A stretch of DNA of 64,000 nt, from the NCBI GenBank assembly GCA_023434365.1, contig JAEYSV010000016.1, forward strand, positions 248,001 through 312,000, read 5' to 3'. This document shows positions 1 through 8,429 of the stretch, in pieces. Within the stretch, counting starts at the first letter, position 1, and each line of letters opens with the position of its first letter. Made by a program: the position numbers and the translations under genes. The notes under the pieces were generated by a model that did no database searches, was not told where the DNA came from, and saw only the letters and a list, made by a program, of their open reading frames with translations. Source of the DNA: Bacillota bacterium (GTDB lineage: Bacteria > Bacillota > Clostridia > Lachnospirales > Lachnospiraceae).

Positions 1-270
1 CTCGTCAAACGGCAATCTTCCAACAATATTATGGATAGGACGGGAATCTTCACTGCTTATGTATAGCAGATTAAACTTTAATTCGCCTTTTATCATCAGT
101 TTTCCATTCATCGGTTTTACTTCCGATAAAATTATTACGCCTTGCTCTTTAATAATCCTATCAATATCCGGTTTGATATCAGGAACATTAAAATCATCGT
201 CAAGAGTGAGTTGCGTATTGCACTTGGATTTTAATTTATTCATATGGATATTCTTCTTAATTAAGTCCAC
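1..270 (-). CDS. SPOCS-domain (DUF3794) protein, SipL-like, N-terminal part
   Basis: Partial gene cut by the window edge; 90 codons are visible. The N-terminus carries the typical SPOCS pattern: a Cys-rich start, then LTLDDDFNVPDIKPDI and a following beta-rich stretch. In Clostridia such proteins, often ending in LysM, are SipL/YabP-like spore coat or cortex morphogenesis factors that bind SpoIVA. The start is a GTG preceded by AAGGAGGG at good spacing. The veg gene lies just upstream on the same strand, a familiar order in this group. The ribosome site lies inside a long hairpin (274-324). Whether a LysM domain follows cannot be seen here. Confidence 0.8.
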   Translation of the reverse strand, partial: MDLIKKNIHMNKLKSKCNTQLTLDDDFNVPDIKPDIDRIIKEQGVIILSEVKPMNGKLMIKGELKFNLLYISSEDSRPIHNIVGRLPFDE

Positions 271-273
271 AAA

Positions 274-324
274 AAATCCCTCCTTGTCTATATATAACAT
301 TAATATTCAGACAGGGAGGGATTT
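274..324 (-). terminator. Terminator-like hairpin covering the SPOCS ribosome site
   Basis: Two 16-nt arms (274-289 and 309-324) pair with a single mismatch around a 19-nt loop. In the minus-strand RNA the 3' arm contains the whole AAGGAGGG ribosome site of the SPOCS gene and is followed directly by six U before the GTG start. It could end veg transcription, hide the ribosome site, or do both. Structure is seen; function is inferred. Confidence 0.65.
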
Positions 325-365
325 ATTCACATAGTTAAATTGTTTTATATCTTATGTTAATATCT

Positions 366-611
366 TTAGTTACATAATGTGAGTTTAACATCCTTTGTAT
401 ATACATCGGTATAGCTAAAGGATACTGTTCTAGTGCTCTCTTCTAATGAATTATCTACTGTAACGAGGAAAATGCTTGGATATGTTTCAGTTATAATTCC
501 TTCAGTAATATCCACTTTATGTCTTCCTTTATTAGCCTTTACTCTGACTCTGCTGCCTACATGATTAATAACCGCTTGACGTACTTTGTTCAAATCTGAT
601 TGTTTCATCAT
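366..611 (-). CDS. veg: Veg family protein (DUF1021)
   Basis: Short basic protein of 81 residues matching the Veg family, a small conserved Firmicutes protein tied to biofilm and spore functions and known for its very strong promoter in Bacillus. Visible family features are the GSRVRVKANKGRHK segment, GIITETYPSIFLV and SFSYTDVYTKDV. A GTG at 620 is in frame, but GAGGTG with a 6-nt spacer points to the ATG at 611. The gene has a near-perfect sigma-A promoter (643-671) and is followed by the hairpin and the SPOCS gene, so the two may share a transcript. Confidence 0.9.
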   Translation of the reverse strand: MMKQSDLNKVRQAVINHVGSRVRVKANKGRHKVDITEGIITETYPSIFLVTVDNSLEESTRTVSFSYTDVYTKDVKLTLCN

Positions 612-642
612 ATTATTCACCTCATCCTATAGCACTTTAATT

Positions 643-671
643 ACTATATCATGGTAATGAGGCAATGTCAA
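643..671 (-). promoter_or_regulatory. Sigma-A promoter of veg
   Basis: TTGACA (666-671), 17-bp spacer, TATAGT (643-648) on the minus strand, about 30 bp before the veg start. The rest of the gap 672-977 shows no gene and no clear structure. Confidence 0.8.
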
Positions 672-977
672 ATAATGCCCAGTAAAAACTTGTCAACTTC
701 TGTGTATATAAGCAAAAATTTTACCATAAGTTTATTCAATTATCGGCACATATCATAAACATTAACCTATAAACCTTACTCACTCCACTGTATTGCTGTT
801 AGTATTGCATAAATATTTATTGTAATATTATACAAAACCACTAAAGTTTATTGAATTTTCATCTCAACCACAACATATAGGAGTTCTCATCTCTATTTAC
901 TCAAAATATAGTTGTAGTTATTATTTCCCCATAATATAAATTTTATACAATTTATCAAGTGTTTCTTATGTAAAATG

Positions 978-1400
978 CTATTCAAAAACAACAGGCATAT
1001 CCGAATATTCTGTTTTAACAACTATATATGGATAAGAAAGAGCTGATGTAACTGCTTCATTTGGGTTAGGCCCAATCAGCTCAGTGTCAAAATATATCGC
1101 ATTATCGGCCAGGAATAACTCCTCAACAGCGATACTATAGCCTCCCGTATTTTGTGTTCCATAACCAACAGCAATATAAAGATAATCTTTTTTTTCTGTT
1201 GTATAGGTAAGTTTAAATGGAGTCTCTTTTTTTTCATTGATAATAGTCATTAGTTTTTCTGGAATTTCTTTCTCCGTAACTACTGTAAAGTCCAAATCCC
1301 GTACTTTTTCTATATTACCCTCTCTTAAACTACAAGAGCAAAGCGAAATCATTAAACCTATACATAGAAAAAGCAGTATCATTTTGTTGTAATGCCTCAT
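978..1400 (-). CDS. Lipoprotein with PrcB C-terminal-like domain
   Basis: A 140-residue predicted lipoprotein. A hydrophobic signal segment ends in a lipobox around LCSC, so the mature protein should be fixed to the outer face of the membrane by its Cys. The C-terminal part (YIAVGYGTQNTGGYSIAVEE, then YPYIVVKTEY) matches the PrcB C-terminal domain, first named from a spirochaete protease complex; its role in Clostridia is unknown. GGAGG five bases before ATG 1400 fixes the start, not the in-frame TTG at 1412. It sits 80 bp downstream of the PEGA gene and may share its transcript. Confidence 0.75.
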   Translation of the reverse strand: MRHYNKMILLFLCIGLMISLCSCSLREGNIEKVRDLDFTVVTEKEIPEKLMTIINEKKETPFKLTYTTEKKDYLYIAVGYGTQNTGGYSIAVEELFLADNAIYFDTELIGPNPNEAVTSALSYPYIVVKTEYSDMPVVFE

Positions 1401-1480
1401 AAAATCCTCCAAGAATCTTTACTTGTTAAAATGTATGATTTGTCTTACAAAAAAATGATTGACTGCTTTGTTTTTATTGC

Positions 1481-2908
1481 TTATTCTGCTAGGAGCGCTG
1501 GAAAACTAAAAGTTGCATCTGAATTATCATTCAACACTTCAATAGAGTAACTCTTACTTTGAAATCCCTCCATTTTTAATGTGATCCTATGCATACCTAT
1601 GATTTTTGTAAAACTAACAGGTATTGTCCCTTTATACGTGTCCCCCAGATAAACTTCCGCTCCAACGGGGGCTGTTATTGTAATAGTATGCGCTTCATCA
1701 ACTTCTCCCATTCCCTGTGAAGGCTCACGTGTAACGTCAGGTCTTTGTGTGTTTTGAGGTGGCAATGACGGATTAGCACTTTGTTCTGTATCCTCATTGG
1801 GATCGGTATCTTCAACAATAATATCTGGTGATGGTGTTTTCTTAATTGCATCTTGAGAAACCAACTGAATTAAAACCTCTTGCTTTTCATTCGATACAGT
1901 TAGCATTCCTGTATATATCTCATATCCAGGTAATCTTACCTCTATCTCATATTCGCCATACTCCAGTTGAATTGGATGCTCATACTCATATTCAGTTTCT
2001 ACCCCTTCTATGAATAGATCCGCACCTTCTGGAGCAATACGAAATACAATCTCACTCATTTTAGGTGACTCAGCGATATATTCACTCATATCAACTGTGG
2101 TAGTTTTGTCTCTATTTACGTGAATATATTTCACAGCAACAATGTCACCCTTTTGGAAGGTAATACGGTAATCCCCTTCTCGAACAGTTATTTGCATATC
2201 TTCTTCTACTTTTAAAAAAGTCTGATAACCGATCTCTAAGGAACCTCCTAAGAAGGCAGAGTAATTCGTTAACTTAACATAACCATGACCCTTCATAACA
2301 GAAATAGAATAAACAACCTCTCCTACTCCTTTCATCATAAGCTTGTCTTTTTCATGCAAATGATTCAAATCAGACTCTTGATTATTATTAACTACTAACA
2401 AATTATTTGTGTATTTATATCTCGTTTCACCTATTTTTATTTCTTTTGACTCTTTATCTAATGTATAGGAAACTACCTCTTTATACTCCCACGCTTTCGT
2501 TGAGGCAATACAACGATTGATTACTGAGGTATCTAGCTCATAATAAAGATTTATAATCTCACCCACCATGAATTGCATATCCAGAGAAGTTTGCCCAAAC
2601 CGATTAATAAATTCAGTTCCTCCATTATATTTCATTACGAGCTCATCTTCTGTATTCAAATCATATATCATCATTTCCTTATTATCATAGTCAATCTTTC
2701 TGATTACTGCTAACTCTATCTCTGTTCCTTGACTATTGTGTTCCTCTTTGGGTTCCTGAGACATTCCCGGCTTCTTCACCGGCGAACCATTAGGCTCTTT
2801 GGGAACTGCATTATAAATAGTGACAACAATAATAAAGATTAATGCTGCCACTATTGAACAACTAATAATTTTAAATTTCATCCCCTGCGATGATGAATTC
2901 TTTTGCAT
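1481..2908 (-). CDS. Membrane-anchored protein with two PEGA domains
   Basis: 475 residues. A short cytoplasmic start is followed by one membrane helix (about residues 12-32), so most of the chain should be extracellular. Two PEGA domains are visible: about 285-345 (PEGADLFIEGVETEYEY, then GYEIYTGMLTV) and about 410-470 (APVGAEVYLGDTYKGTIPV, then MEGFQSKSYSIEV). They are separated by a Pro/Thr/Ser/Asp-rich linker. PEGA domains are small beta folds of surface proteins, presumably for wall or protein binding. The start ATG has AGAGGGAG at good spacing. The middle region was not recognised. Specific function unknown. Confidence 0.75.
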   Translation of the reverse strand: MQKNSSSQGMKFKIISCSIVAALIFIIVVTIYNAVPKEPNGSPVKKPGMSQEPKEEHNSQGTEIELAVIRKIDYDNKEMMIYDLNTEDELVMKYNGGTEFINRFGQTSLDMQFMVGEIINLYYELDTSVINRCIASTKAWEYKEVVSYTLDKESKEIKIGETRYKYTNNLLVVNNNQESDLNHLHEKDKLMMKGVGEVVYSISVMKGHGYVKLTNYSAFLGGSLEIGYQTFLKVEEDMQITVREGDYRITFQKGDIVAVKYIHVNRDKTTTVDMSEYIAESPKMSEIVFRIAPEGADLFIEGVETEYEYEHPIQLEYGEYEIEVRLPGYEIYTGMLTVSNEKQEVLIQLVSQDAIKKTPSPDIIVEDTDPNEDTEQSANPSLPPQNTQRPDVTREPSQGMGEVDEAHTITITAPVGAEVYLGDTYKGTIPVSFTKIIGMHRITLKMEGFQSKSYSIEVLNDNSDATFSFPALLAE

Positions 2909-2958
2909 AATCTCCCTCTTATTATCTTTCTGTACGGCTTAATTTTAGCTCATATCTC

Positions 2959-3948
2959 TTATGAAAACAACGTCTCTAAGAATATAGCTTTCATAGACTC
3001 TTGTTCTTTTAGGCTGTTCAACTTTTGAATATTTCGACTATTTACCCACGATTTCTTATTATTAAAATAATTATTTGTGATTTTCCAAAACTTTTCTGGA
3101 TAATAAATATTTAAAAACAATATTCTTAATTCCTCTTTATCCAACGGAAGAATCTTTTCATATTCGGCTAATATCATCTTTCCTATTTCGATGTTCCAAT
3201 TATTTTTTTCCATACATTTTCTAATAAATAAATATAAGTCAGATATCTGCATACCATGACAAGCTTTGTCAAAGTTTGTTGTTGCAATATCGTCTCTATT
3301 TATTAGAATATTATGGTAAGTATAATTGCCATGGCACACAGTCTTTCTTTCCATGCATGCCTTTCGCAGCTCAAGATAATTACTCTGCTCTAATAGCTCT
3401 GTTGCATGAATTGCCTGTTCATAGAACATATCGTAGTTTGCTAAAAAACATAACTCAAATTCATTGCGTTGTTTCTTTGTTATAAAGTTCGATTTTACAT
3501 ACTTCAATTCCCTATTATGTTTCCTAAAAACTTTTAGTAAACTATCCTCTTGATATGTCTGTACCTTTTCTTCATCAATAGAAACATTTACTAAATTCAG
3601 GTGTAGTATTGCTAGATTTTTTACAGCCTTTACAATATCCGCAGTATCATGAAGATTACATTCCTCTCCACTAAACCAATGTTTAATAAGGAACTTTTCT
3701 CCTGAAGCACCATCTGTTAACAACTCACCATTGCGGTTTTCTACGACTAGATCCACTTTGTCATATTGTTTCTGCAGCAAAAATTTCTTAATCTCATTTT
3801 CATATTCTAAATGATTCTTAGACCCTTCATAACTACGATAAAGCATTATACCTTGATTGGTTTCTAATAGGAATGCACTCCTTGCCTTAGACATATTATA
3901 TACTTTCATATCGTATTGCCGAAATACGTCGTTGTGTTTTTCCTCCAA
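2959..3948 (-). CDS. CotS-like spore coat protein, kinase-like fold
   Basis: About 329 residues with an aminoglycoside-phosphotransferase/choline-kinase fold like CotS/YsxE/YutH spore coat proteins. Visible features are an N-lobe with LIKHWFSGEECNL, the catalytic-loop equivalent VCHGNYTYHNILI and the metal-loop equivalent TTNFDKACHG. The usual HGD and DFD patterns are changed (HGN, NFD), so catalysis may be weak or lost, as in many coat proteins. The preferred start is TTG 3948, with GGGAGG 7 nt upstream; ATG codons at 3966 and 3963 are in frame but lack a good ribosome site. A role in the spore coat is inferred from family resemblance only. Confidence 0.65.
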   Translation of the reverse strand: MEEKHNDVFRQYDMKVYNMSKARSAFLLETNQGIMLYRSYEGSKNHLEYENEIKKFLLQKQYDKVDLVVENRNGELLTDGASGEKFLIKHWFSGEECNLHDTADIVKAVKNLAILHLNLVNVSIDEEKVQTYQEDSLLKVFRKHNRELKYVKSNFITKKQRNEFELCFLANYDMFYEQAIHATELLEQSNYLELRKACMERKTVCHGNYTYHNILINRDDIATTNFDKACHGMQISDLYLFIRKCMEKNNWNIEIGKMILAEYEKILPLDKEELRILFLNIYYPEKFWKITNNYFNNKKSWVNSRNIQKLNSLKEQESMKAIFLETLFS

Positions 3949-4053
3949 ATGAATGCCTCCCATCATATCATTATTCCGTCACAAACCTCTTTAATCTACA
4001 AGTATGTTTGTCTTGATTAATCATATGAGTGGATGAGCTTTTTCATACCTAAA

Positions 4054-5436
4054 TTAATGTTCTAATTTTGTTTGAGACAGCATTATTAGATTCTCTTTGG
4101 TATTCCAGTCTGGATGAGCAATAACTTCGTTTAATAGCCCATTTAATACTTCCCCAAGCCCTTTCCCAGGCTTAAAACCCATCTTAATCAAATCATCTCC
4201 ATTAATAGCAAGCTCTTTTATATTAACACAATCTCCATCTTCACAAATCTTTATATAACATTGCTTCACAGCAAAAAGCTTCTGGAGTTTTTCTTGATGC
4301 GTATCTGGATTTTGAGCATAAATATCGGCTTCTTGAAGAAGAAAAAGATACGGCATCAAGTCTTTCCCCAGCTCTGAAGTTGCTTTTCTAACCATGAACA
4401 TGTCCGGCTGTAATCTCATATCATGGTATTTAACCAGTTTGCCTACCATGCTTATCATGTAATTATCACACTTAAGCCTCTTTAATATTTCTTGGGAGAT
4501 TTCTAAGCTCTTTTGACTATGTCCATGAAAATGATCAATCCCATTATTGTCCGTTGACTTACAAAGTGGTTTACCAACATCGTGTAAAAGCGCAGCGTAA
4601 CACATAATTTCGTAATGTTTTGAGTCCAAAAATAATTGCTCCTCTTGGGCTGCTGATTTATATTCAATAATATGACGTAATGCCACAATAGAATGTTCTC
4701 CAACATTATAACTATGATGAGGGTTGTTTTGCTTTGTCTTAAGCATCATATCAAATTCTGGCAATGCTATTTGTGTTATCCCCAATTCGTAAGCTAGATA
4801 AATAAGTTCTGGATTAGGAGCCATAATAAGTTTACTAAGTTCTGCGCGAATACGCTCTGCACTTATCATTTTTAAATGTTCAACCTTAACTCGAATTGCG
4901 TTTTTCGTTTCCTCATCAATTATAAATCCAAGCTGTGCCGCAAACCGAACTGCTCTCATAATCCTTAACGCATCTTCATCAAATCGATGTTCTGGATTAC
5001 CTACGCACCTGATAATCCCTTTTTGTAAATCACTTAATCCATCATACAAATCAACAATTCCCGTTATGGAATTATACGCCATAGCATTGATTGTAAAATC
5101 TCTTCTCCTTAAGTCCTCACTCAGTTTATCTGTAAACTCAACATTGGAAGGATGTCGACTGTCTAGATATTCACCATCAATTCGATAAGTCGTTACTTCA
5201 TATCCTTGTTTTTCTAGCATAATTGTTACAGTTCCATGCTCAATTCCTGTATCAATTGTCCTTCGAAATAACTCCTTAACTTGATAAGGCTTAGCTGATG
5301 TAGTGATATCCCAGTCTCCTGGAGTCCTTCCTAACAGAACATCTCTGACACAGCCTCCAACAGCGTATGCCTCATACCCATGCTCCATTAACTTATTTAA
5401 TATATATTCAACTTGTTGTGGTATCCTGATAGTCAT
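4054..5436 (-). CDS. cca: CCA tRNA nucleotidyltransferase
   Basis: About 460 residues. It adds or repairs the 3'-terminal CCA of tRNA using CTP and ATP. The N-terminal nucleotidyltransferase head has AVGGCVRDVLLGRTPGDWDI, whose DxD pair binds the metal, followed by the RRDFTINAMAYN region and the RNA-binding domain. An HD domain follows (HSYNVGEHS, LLHDVGKP), giving the cytosolic head-neck-HD layout common in Clostridia. The start is ATG 5436, with GGGAGG upstream; the longer frame to 5502 lacks a ribosome site. The tRNA-Lys gene in this window has no encoded CCA, in line with a need for this enzyme. Confidence 0.93.
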   Translation of the reverse strand: MTIRIPQQVEYILNKLMEHGYEAYAVGGCVRDVLLGRTPGDWDITTSAKPYQVKELFRRTIDTGIEHGTVTIMLEKQGYEVTTYRIDGEYLDSRHPSNVEFTDKLSEDLRRRDFTINAMAYNSITGIVDLYDGLSDLQKGIIRCVGNPEHRFDEDALRIMRAVRFAAQLGFIIDEETKNAIRVKVEHLKMISAERIRAELSKLIMAPNPELIYLAYELGITQIALPEFDMMLKTKQNNPHHSYNVGEHSIVALRHIIEYKSAAQEEQLFLDSKHYEIMCYAALLHDVGKPLCKSTDNNGIDHFHGHSQKSLEISQEILKRLKCDNYMISMVGKLVKYHDMRLQPDMFMVRKATSELGKDLMPYLFLLQEADIYAQNPDTHQEKLQKLFAVKQCYIKICEDGDCVNIKELAINGDDLIKMGFKPGKGLGEVLNGLLNEVIAHPDWNTKENLIMLSQTKLEH

Positions 5437-5671
5437 TATATTCGTTCCTCCCGAACACTTCCCTCTGAGGTTATTTACCATTATGTGATGTTTTATCAAC
5501 ATCTAAACATAGTATTATCCCAATAATTCTATGACATCTTGTTTCATTATAAAGCCCATCGACTTTAGACGCAAGTTTTTCTATTAGGTACACTTCATAG
5601 CAAATTACAATAGCGCTATCAGATTTACTTAGTACTTCATTAACTGTCCTAGATTTTATGATTTTGATATA

Positions 5672-5699
5672 TTGCCATTTTAATAAAATATGCTATACT
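5672..5699 (+). promoter_or_regulatory. Promoter of the folate transporter leader
   Basis: TTGCCA (5672-5677), 16-bp spacer, TATACT (5694-5699), about 50 bp before the riboswitch. A small imperfect hairpin (5714-5731, loop TTTT) lies at the probable 5' end of the transcript. The stretch 5503-5671 holds nothing recognisable. Confidence 0.6.
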
Positions 5700-5751
5700 A
5701 ATTTTGTTATAATCGTCCGCTTTTGCGAACGTAATAAATAAAATAAGAGTA

Positions 5752-5850
5752 AGCAGAGTAGAACGTTGTGCGTTAAGTGCCGGTTAGACGGGGAGTTGCT
5801 AACTGGACGAAAAGTGAAAACTTGCGGTACAACATTCGCATCCCGCTGCT
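5752..5850 (+). promoter_or_regulatory. THF (tetrahydrofolate) riboswitch
   Basis: Closing stem AGCAG/CTGCT. It contains the conserved GAGTAG and GCGTTAAGTGCCGG segments, a central GACGGGGAG arm, and the 3' conserved ACAACATTCGCATCCCGCTG. These match the tetrahydrofolate riboswitch, which sits before folT in Firmicutes. A hairpin near 5856-5876 and the AAAGGAGG ribosome site (5889-5896) follow, so control is probably at translation start; that mode is inferred. Confidence 0.9.
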
Positions 5851-5904
5851 ACACATAGAGTCCTCTATGCATGTAGCGCTCGATCTGCAAAGGAGGTCTT
5901 TTTA

Positions 5905-6441
5905 ATGAAAACTTTTTCCATGTTTATTTCTTCTCTTCAGGAGTTACGCAAAGTCAAAAACACGACTATTTGTGCCATGCTTATCGCACTATCTGCCGTC
6001 ATTGGTATGTACAGTGTTATGATCACACCTGATCTACGTGTTAGTTTTGCTTTCTTACCGATTGCCCTTGGTGCATATCTGTACGGTCCAATGGTAGGAG
6101 CCATTCTAGGTGGAACAAGCGACATTGTAAACTTTATTATGAAACCAATGGGGCCTTATTTTCCTGGTTTTACCCTAAGCGGTATACTTCTTGGTTTTAT
6201 TTTTGGATTATGGTTTTACAAAAAAAACATTGGAGTTATTCGTATATTTTTAGCAAACTTGACAGTTGGTATAATCGTTAACGCATTTTTAAACACTTAT
6301 TGGCGTCATATGACTGTAGGAATTCCATTTAAAGAGTTATTTTATACTCGTTTTCCATGGCAAATAGTTCTTCTTGTAATCAACTCCATAATGTTTTTTA
6401 TGCTTTATTCAGCATTAAAGAAATTTATATCAGTCCGCTAA
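5905..6441 (+). CDS. folT: Folate ECF transporter S component
   Basis: 178-residue integral membrane protein with about six hydrophobic segments. It matches the substrate-binding S component of energy-coupling-factor folate transporters, which work with a shared EcfA/EcfA'/EcfT module encoded elsewhere. Family hints are the ALSAVIGMY start of helix 1, RVSFAFLPIALGAYLYGP and VGAILGGTSDIVNFIMKP. AAAGGAGG lies 8 nt before the ATG. The THF riboswitch directly upstream gives strong independent support for folate as substrate. It is a single-gene unit closed by a shared terminator. Confidence 0.92.
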   Translation: MKTFSMFISSLQELRKVKNTTICAMLIALSAVIGMYSVMITPDLRVSFAFLPIALGAYLYGPMVGAILGGTSDIVNFIMKPMGPYFPGFTLSGILLGFIFGLWFYKKNIGVIRIFLANLTVGIIVNAFLNTYWRHMTVGIPFKELFYTRFPWQIVLLVINSIMFFMLYSALKKFISVR

Positions 6442-6473
6442 TTGATTAACACCTTCGAATAAATATATAACAA

Positions 6474-6548
6474 AAGAGAGTCTCTGTTTGTTCACAGAAA
6501 ACCTTACTCCCAATCAATGGTTTCCTGTAAAAGAACAGAGACTCTTTA
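6474..6548. terminator. Bidirectional terminator between folT and proS
   Basis: Long hairpin with AGAGTCTCTGTT (6477-6488) paired to AACAGAGACTCT (6534-6545), flanked by A-rich and T-rich ends. The loop may hold a smaller stem. It sits between convergent genes and can serve both strands. Confidence 0.75.
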
Positions 6549-6555
6549 TTACATT

Positions 6556-7989
6556 TTAATATGCTCTTCCCCAGTAAACTAAAGATTTCGCTTGTTTGCC
6601 ACAGCAAACACATGTATCTGCAATCTTTTCCTGCTCAAAAGGCATACAACGAGAAGTTGCTCCTGTATCCTCTTTAATCTTAAGTTCACACTCAAGATCT
6701 CCACACCACATTGCCTTAACAAAACCTGGTTTTTCTTCTACTGTTTGCTTAAAAATCTCATAATCTGTAGCTTCATAAGTGTGAGTATCACGATGATTTC
6801 TAGCTCTTTCTAACATTTCTTTTTGCATTAAGTCAAGTACCTCTTGAACTTTTACATCAATCTCATTTAATGATACAATATACTTTTCTCTTGTATCACG
6901 GCGTACGATAACCGCTTGATTATTTTCAATATCCTTTGGACCAATTTCAATTCTTAATGGAATACCTCTCATTTCCTGCTCAGAAAACTTCCATCCAGGA
7001 CTCTTATTAGAGTCATCAATTTTCACTCTAAAACTTGATAATTTTTCTTTTAATTCACTAGCCTTTTCTAAAACGCCCTCTTTTTGCTGTGCAATTGGTA
7101 TTATCATAACCTGAGTAGGTGCAATTCTAGGAGGCAGTACTAAACCAGAATCGTCACCATGTACCATTATAATCGCACCTATAATACGCGTAGACATACC
7201 CCATGAAGTTTGGTGTACATGCTGTAATTTGTTTTCATTATCCGTATACTGAATACCAAATGCCTGTGCAAATCCATCTCCAAAATTATGGCTAGTTCCC
7301 GATTGTAGCGCCTTACCATCATGCATCAATGCTTCAATAGTATAGGTGGCATGTGCTCCTGCAAATTTTTCCTTATCTGTTTTTCTACCCTTTATCATTG
7401 GAATAGCAAGGTACTGCTCACAAAAATCTGCGTAAACATTTAACATCTGTACGGTACGCTCTTCTGCTTCTTGGGCTGTTGCATGTGCCGTATGACCTTC
7501 TTGCCATAAAAATTCCATAGAACGCAAAAATGGTCTGGTTGTTTTTTCCCATCGAACAACGGAACACCATTGATTATAAAGCTTTGGTAAATCTCGATAT
7601 GATTGAATTATATTCGCGTAAAAATCACAAAACAATGTTTCAGAAGTTGGTCGAACACAGAGTCTTTCTTGTAAAGGTTCTAGTCCTCCATGAGTTACCC
7701 AAGCCACTTCCGGAGCAAAACCTTCAACATGATCTTTTTCCTTCTGTAATAAACTCTCAGGAATAAACATCGGCATATACACGTTTTCGACACCTGTCGC
7801 CTTAAACATTGCATCTAAGTTCTTCTGAATATTTTCCCAAATTGCATAGCCATTTGGACGAAGAATCATACATCCTCTCACACTTGAGTAGTCAATTAAT
7901 TCTGCTTTTTTTACAACATCCGTATACCACTGGGCAAAGTCTTCATTCATCGAAGTTATTGCCTCAACAAGCTTCTTATTATCAGCCAT
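6556..7989 (-). CDS. proS: Prolyl-tRNA synthetase, archaeal/eukaryotic-like type
   Basis: 477 residues. It charges tRNA-Pro in the cytosol. This is the short ProS type without the bacterial editing insertion. Class II motifs are visible: motif 2 around VVRWEKTTRPFLRSMEFLWQ and motif 3 around PPRIAPTQVMIIP (the usual GD..GL region precedes it). The C-terminal domain has CVCCGKQ and ends in Tyr (WGRAY), as is typical for this type. AAGGAGAG lies before the ATG. Expression should be set by the proline T-box 180 bp upstream. The leader between T-box and gene is unusual because of the palindromic block 8041-8169. Confidence 0.95.
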   Translation of the reverse strand: MADNKKLVEAITSMNEDFAQWYTDVVKKAELIDYSSVRGCMILRPNGYAIWENIQKNLDAMFKATGVENVYMPMFIPESLLQKEKDHVEGFAPEVAWVTHGGLEPLQERLCVRPTSETLFCDFYANIIQSYRDLPKLYNQWCSVVRWEKTTRPFLRSMEFLWQEGHTAHATAQEAEERTVQMLNVYADFCEQYLAIPMIKGRKTDKEKFAGAHATYTIEALMHDGKALQSGTSHNFGDGFAQAFGIQYTDNENKLQHVHQTSWGMSTRIIGAIIMVHGDDSGLVLPPRIAPTQVMIIPIAQQKEGVLEKASELKEKLSSFRVKIDDSNKSPGWKFSEQEMRGIPLRIEIGPKDIENNQAVIVRRDTREKYIVSLNEIDVKVQEVLDLMQKEMLERARNHRDTHTYEATDYEIFKQTVEEKPGFVKAMWCGDLECELKIKEDTGATSRCMPFEQEKIADTCVCCGKQAKSLVYWGRAY

Positions 7990-8040
7990 ACTAACTCTCC
8001 TTATATTTTTTTATTAAAAACTTTTTTAGTAAATAAGATA

Positions 8041-8169
8041 GAGTTTCACTTGCGAAACTCTCCGCCTGCGGCGTGTCGCTTAAGCGACATTTTCATTTCC
8101 GCCACAGTGCGATCCTCGCGGAGCTTTTTTATGATACAGGAAATTAACAATTTCCTGTATCATAAAAAA
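8041..8169. repeat. Nested palindromic block between T-box and proS
   Basis: A locally GC-rich stretch made of inverted repeats: GAGTTTC/GAAACTC (8041-8060), CCGC/GCGG (8062-8071), the perfect palindrome TGTCGCTTAAGCGACA (8074-8089), CTCCGC (8060-8065) with GCGGAG (8118-8123), and a perfect 21-bp stem with a 3-nt loop (8125-8145 with 8149-8169). It has the look of a REP/MITE-like insert. No coding frame was seen. Confidence 0.7.
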
Positions 8170-8400
8170 AGCCCTCTAGTCCCAAAGGGACCGAAGACTC
8201 GGCGGTGCCACCCTATTTAATGGCAATCTACTGCCATCCTCTTTAAAAGCCGTTAACGCGGGCAAACGCCATATTTTCATACGGAGCTCCAAGGTAGGTT
8301 CTATTGCTTTTCATTAAGAATCTTTCACCTGTGATTCTCTCTCTTTAAATGTACCTGCAATATATTATTCCTCTTCAACACCTCATATAATATATGCTTG
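8170..8400 (-). promoter_or_regulatory. T-box leader, proline specifier
   Basis: The minus-strand RNA carries the T-box signature AGGGTGGCACCGC (8202-8214) in the antiterminator. Next comes a terminator with the GGTCCC/GGGAC stem and a U run ending near 8164. Stem I contains GAACCTACC, where the GGTA/TACC pairing frames the codon CCT (8296-8298), a proline codon. This fits the downstream proS: uncharged tRNA-Pro should favour read-through. Confidence 0.9.
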
Positions 8401-8429
8401 ATTTTAAGGCAGAAATCAGACTTTGTCAA
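8401..8429 (-). promoter_or_regulatory. Promoter of the proS T-box transcript
   Basis: TTGACA (8424-8429), 17-bp spacer, TAAAAT (8401-8406). The -35 box overlaps the stop codon of the upstream permease gene. Confidence 0.7.
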
